From Streptomyces sp. SM10 (GTDB taxonomy: Bacteria; Actinomycetota; Actinomycetes; Streptomycetales; Streptomycetaceae), in contig NZ_NEUF01000177.1 of the NCBI RefSeq assembly GCF_002910915.1, positions 1 to 64,000 on the forward strand: 64,000 nt of DNA, written 5' to 3'. Both the position numbers and the translations under genes were made by a program. Below, piece by piece: positions 63,801 to 64,000 of this stretch (positions are counted from its first letter, which is position 1; every line of letters begins with the position of its first letter). The notes under the pieces were generated by a model. That model made no database searches, had not been told where the DNA came from, and worked only from the letters and a program-made list of their open reading frames with translations.

Positions 63801-63939
63801 CGCCCGCCTCGCCGCCGAGGAGCATGGCCTGGGGCTCTCCGGCGGCGGCACGGGCGAGCGTGTCGGTGAGCGCGGCGAGCTCCCCGGTCCGGCCGACGAA
63901 GACGGGGCTGACGGTGTTGGTCTCCACGCCGCCGAGCAT
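60898..63939 (-). CDS. large LuxR-family ATPase regulator (LAL-like)
   Basis: A 1013-residue regulator. N-terminal AAA/NACHT-type ATPase: FVGRTGELAALTDTLARAAA, Walker A LLGGEAGVGKTRLVEEFLAA, Walker B-like TVVLVLEDLHWADASTRHLL. A long TPR-like helical middle (about 350-900) follows, then the C-terminal LuxR HTH at about 945-1005 (SFGLTSREQEVHRLVAAGYT, NRRIAEELYISPKTASVHVS, NILAKLGVSSRGEAAALAHR). Such LALs bind ATP and an inducer and activate catabolic or secondary-metabolite genes. The start is unclear: ATG 63939 without ribosome site (possibly leaderless) or positions up to 63993. The target is not evident from the visible neighbours. Confidence 0.88.
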   Translation of the reverse strand: MLGGVETNTVSPVFVGRTGELAALTDTLARAAAGEPQAMLLGGEAGVGKTRLVEEFLAAARRREAVVAVGGCVEIGADGLPYAPFATALRALRRALPDELAEALAGQEGELARLLPELGEADRAANDEHGTARLFELAARLLERISATRTVVLVLEDLHWADASTRHLLAYLFRALRNGRLVVIATYRADDVHRRHPLRPLLAELDRLRTVRRVEIDRFSRAEVGRQLTGILAMVPDPSLVDDIFERSDGNAFFVEELARSVECCGDSSGLSDSLRDLLLVRVEALPDDAQRIARIIAEGGSTVEHPLLAAVAGLAEDDLDEALRAAVGANLLLPAPDTDGYRFRHSLVREAVSDDLLPGERTRLNRRYAEALEADPSLVRADERAARLASYWYAAHDAVRALPAVLRAAVEARRRYAYNEQLRLLERAMELWDDVPDEVRATLRPLDHAEAYPGCGCEPGDPLRYLDLMAEATVAARFGGDRERALHIAKKALRILDGDGDPLRAAWFWVQRSLLMQSLSRGDGRQELATAEDLVRGLRPSVVHADVLAAVASWGALHRPGPETLVAADRAVEYARLVGEESIELHARLTRGWLTIDAGDVEEGVAEMYAVRDRAEELHLVGVMSRAAVNLPSSLESCGRSLEAVAAADHGIRICHSHGVPESEAWTRANQAQSYYSLGYWKESRAAAEAAAPLARSRKSNALVAARRTDLALATGNFEEAEEQLALNRRHLGHDPQPQHLICPVRHSMVLAARKGMLSEARAAFEAQSDIGLPPGTQRYSLPLLHAAAAIEADARGLPATDPGRPAILERIRGHLRPLPMLVPVWAAYGLLIEAELARAEGADTPDHWCRAATAFAPLQRPYELAQIRHHQAEAILTASGDRTPAAGLLREAHAVALRLGARPLVESIELLAGRARIVLAAPDAAAGHEADQPAEPVPAVDAIESFGLTSREQEVHRLVAAGYTNRRIAEELYISPKTASVHVSNILAKLGVSSRGEAAALAHRFRLYVAA

Positions 63940-64000
63940 CGCATACGCGTACGACACCCCGGCCACCGTTTTACGCAGGACGTCCATCGTCACGCGGCGT

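Overview
The window is high-GC actinobacterial DNA and almost certainly a Streptomyces chromosome. Evidence includes third-position GC bias, frequent GTG/TTG starts, a PucR-proline dehydrogenase-P5C dehydrogenase block, the ilvBNC-serA block with its MRTRILVLGKRVG leader peptide, and a CebR-type box in front of a CBM2-GH5 cellulase. From memory, the order accB ... cimA, ureAB/ureC, ilvE, leuB, pruA, proline dehydrogenase, pucR, serA, ilvC, ilvN, ilvB, GGDEF protein matches the S. coelicolor SCO5535-SCO5511 region, but here accB and cimA are about 31 kb apart.

Layout. 1-17.5 kb: partial accB, then an accessory stretch. It holds a GH64 beta-1,3-glucanase, an amidohydrolase, a secreted M15-like peptidase, a YceI protein, a methyltransferase/flavin oxidoreductase pair, a membrane-tailed ECF-like sigma factor next to a double-glycine-leader peptide gene, a CebR-boxed GH5 cellulase, PPK2 and a PPOX protein. 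This stretch also carries gene debris: a DUF2975 fragment and a deletion joining two convergent genes. 17.6-31.1 kb: a single-strand glucan-utilisation locus reading LacI regulator, family 5 binding protein, ATPase, two permeases, ATPase, GH1, GH16 pseudogene, GH3. The same 14-bp LacI-type operator lies in the binding-protein gene and in front of the GH64 gene 28 kb away, which ties extracellular beta-1,3-glucan cleavage to oligosaccharide uptake and hydrolysis.

31.5-54 kb: the amino-acid core. It contains cimA with its own attenuator, a TetR-agmatine deiminase-UreC-like-UreAB-like operon, ilvE, leuB, a TetR/GH3 divergent pair, the proline catabolic genes with PucR, a LysR fragment, serA, ilvC, ilvN and ilvB behind a leader-peptide attenuator. 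54-64 kb: a membrane GGDEF protein with a degenerate EAL domain, a 2-hydroxyacid dehydrogenase divergent from an aldo/keto reductase, a glucose/sorbosone dehydrogenase lipoprotein, a small DUF6191-type protein and a large LuxR-type ATPase regulator.

The most interesting leads are: the GG-leader peptide and sigma factor pair; the beta-glucan locus built on a peptide-type ABC importer; a urease-alpha homologue that has lost the catalytic flap residues and is translationally coupled to agmatine deiminase; and the cimA attenuator. No tRNA, rRNA, CRISPR array, integrase or insertion sequence was recognised.
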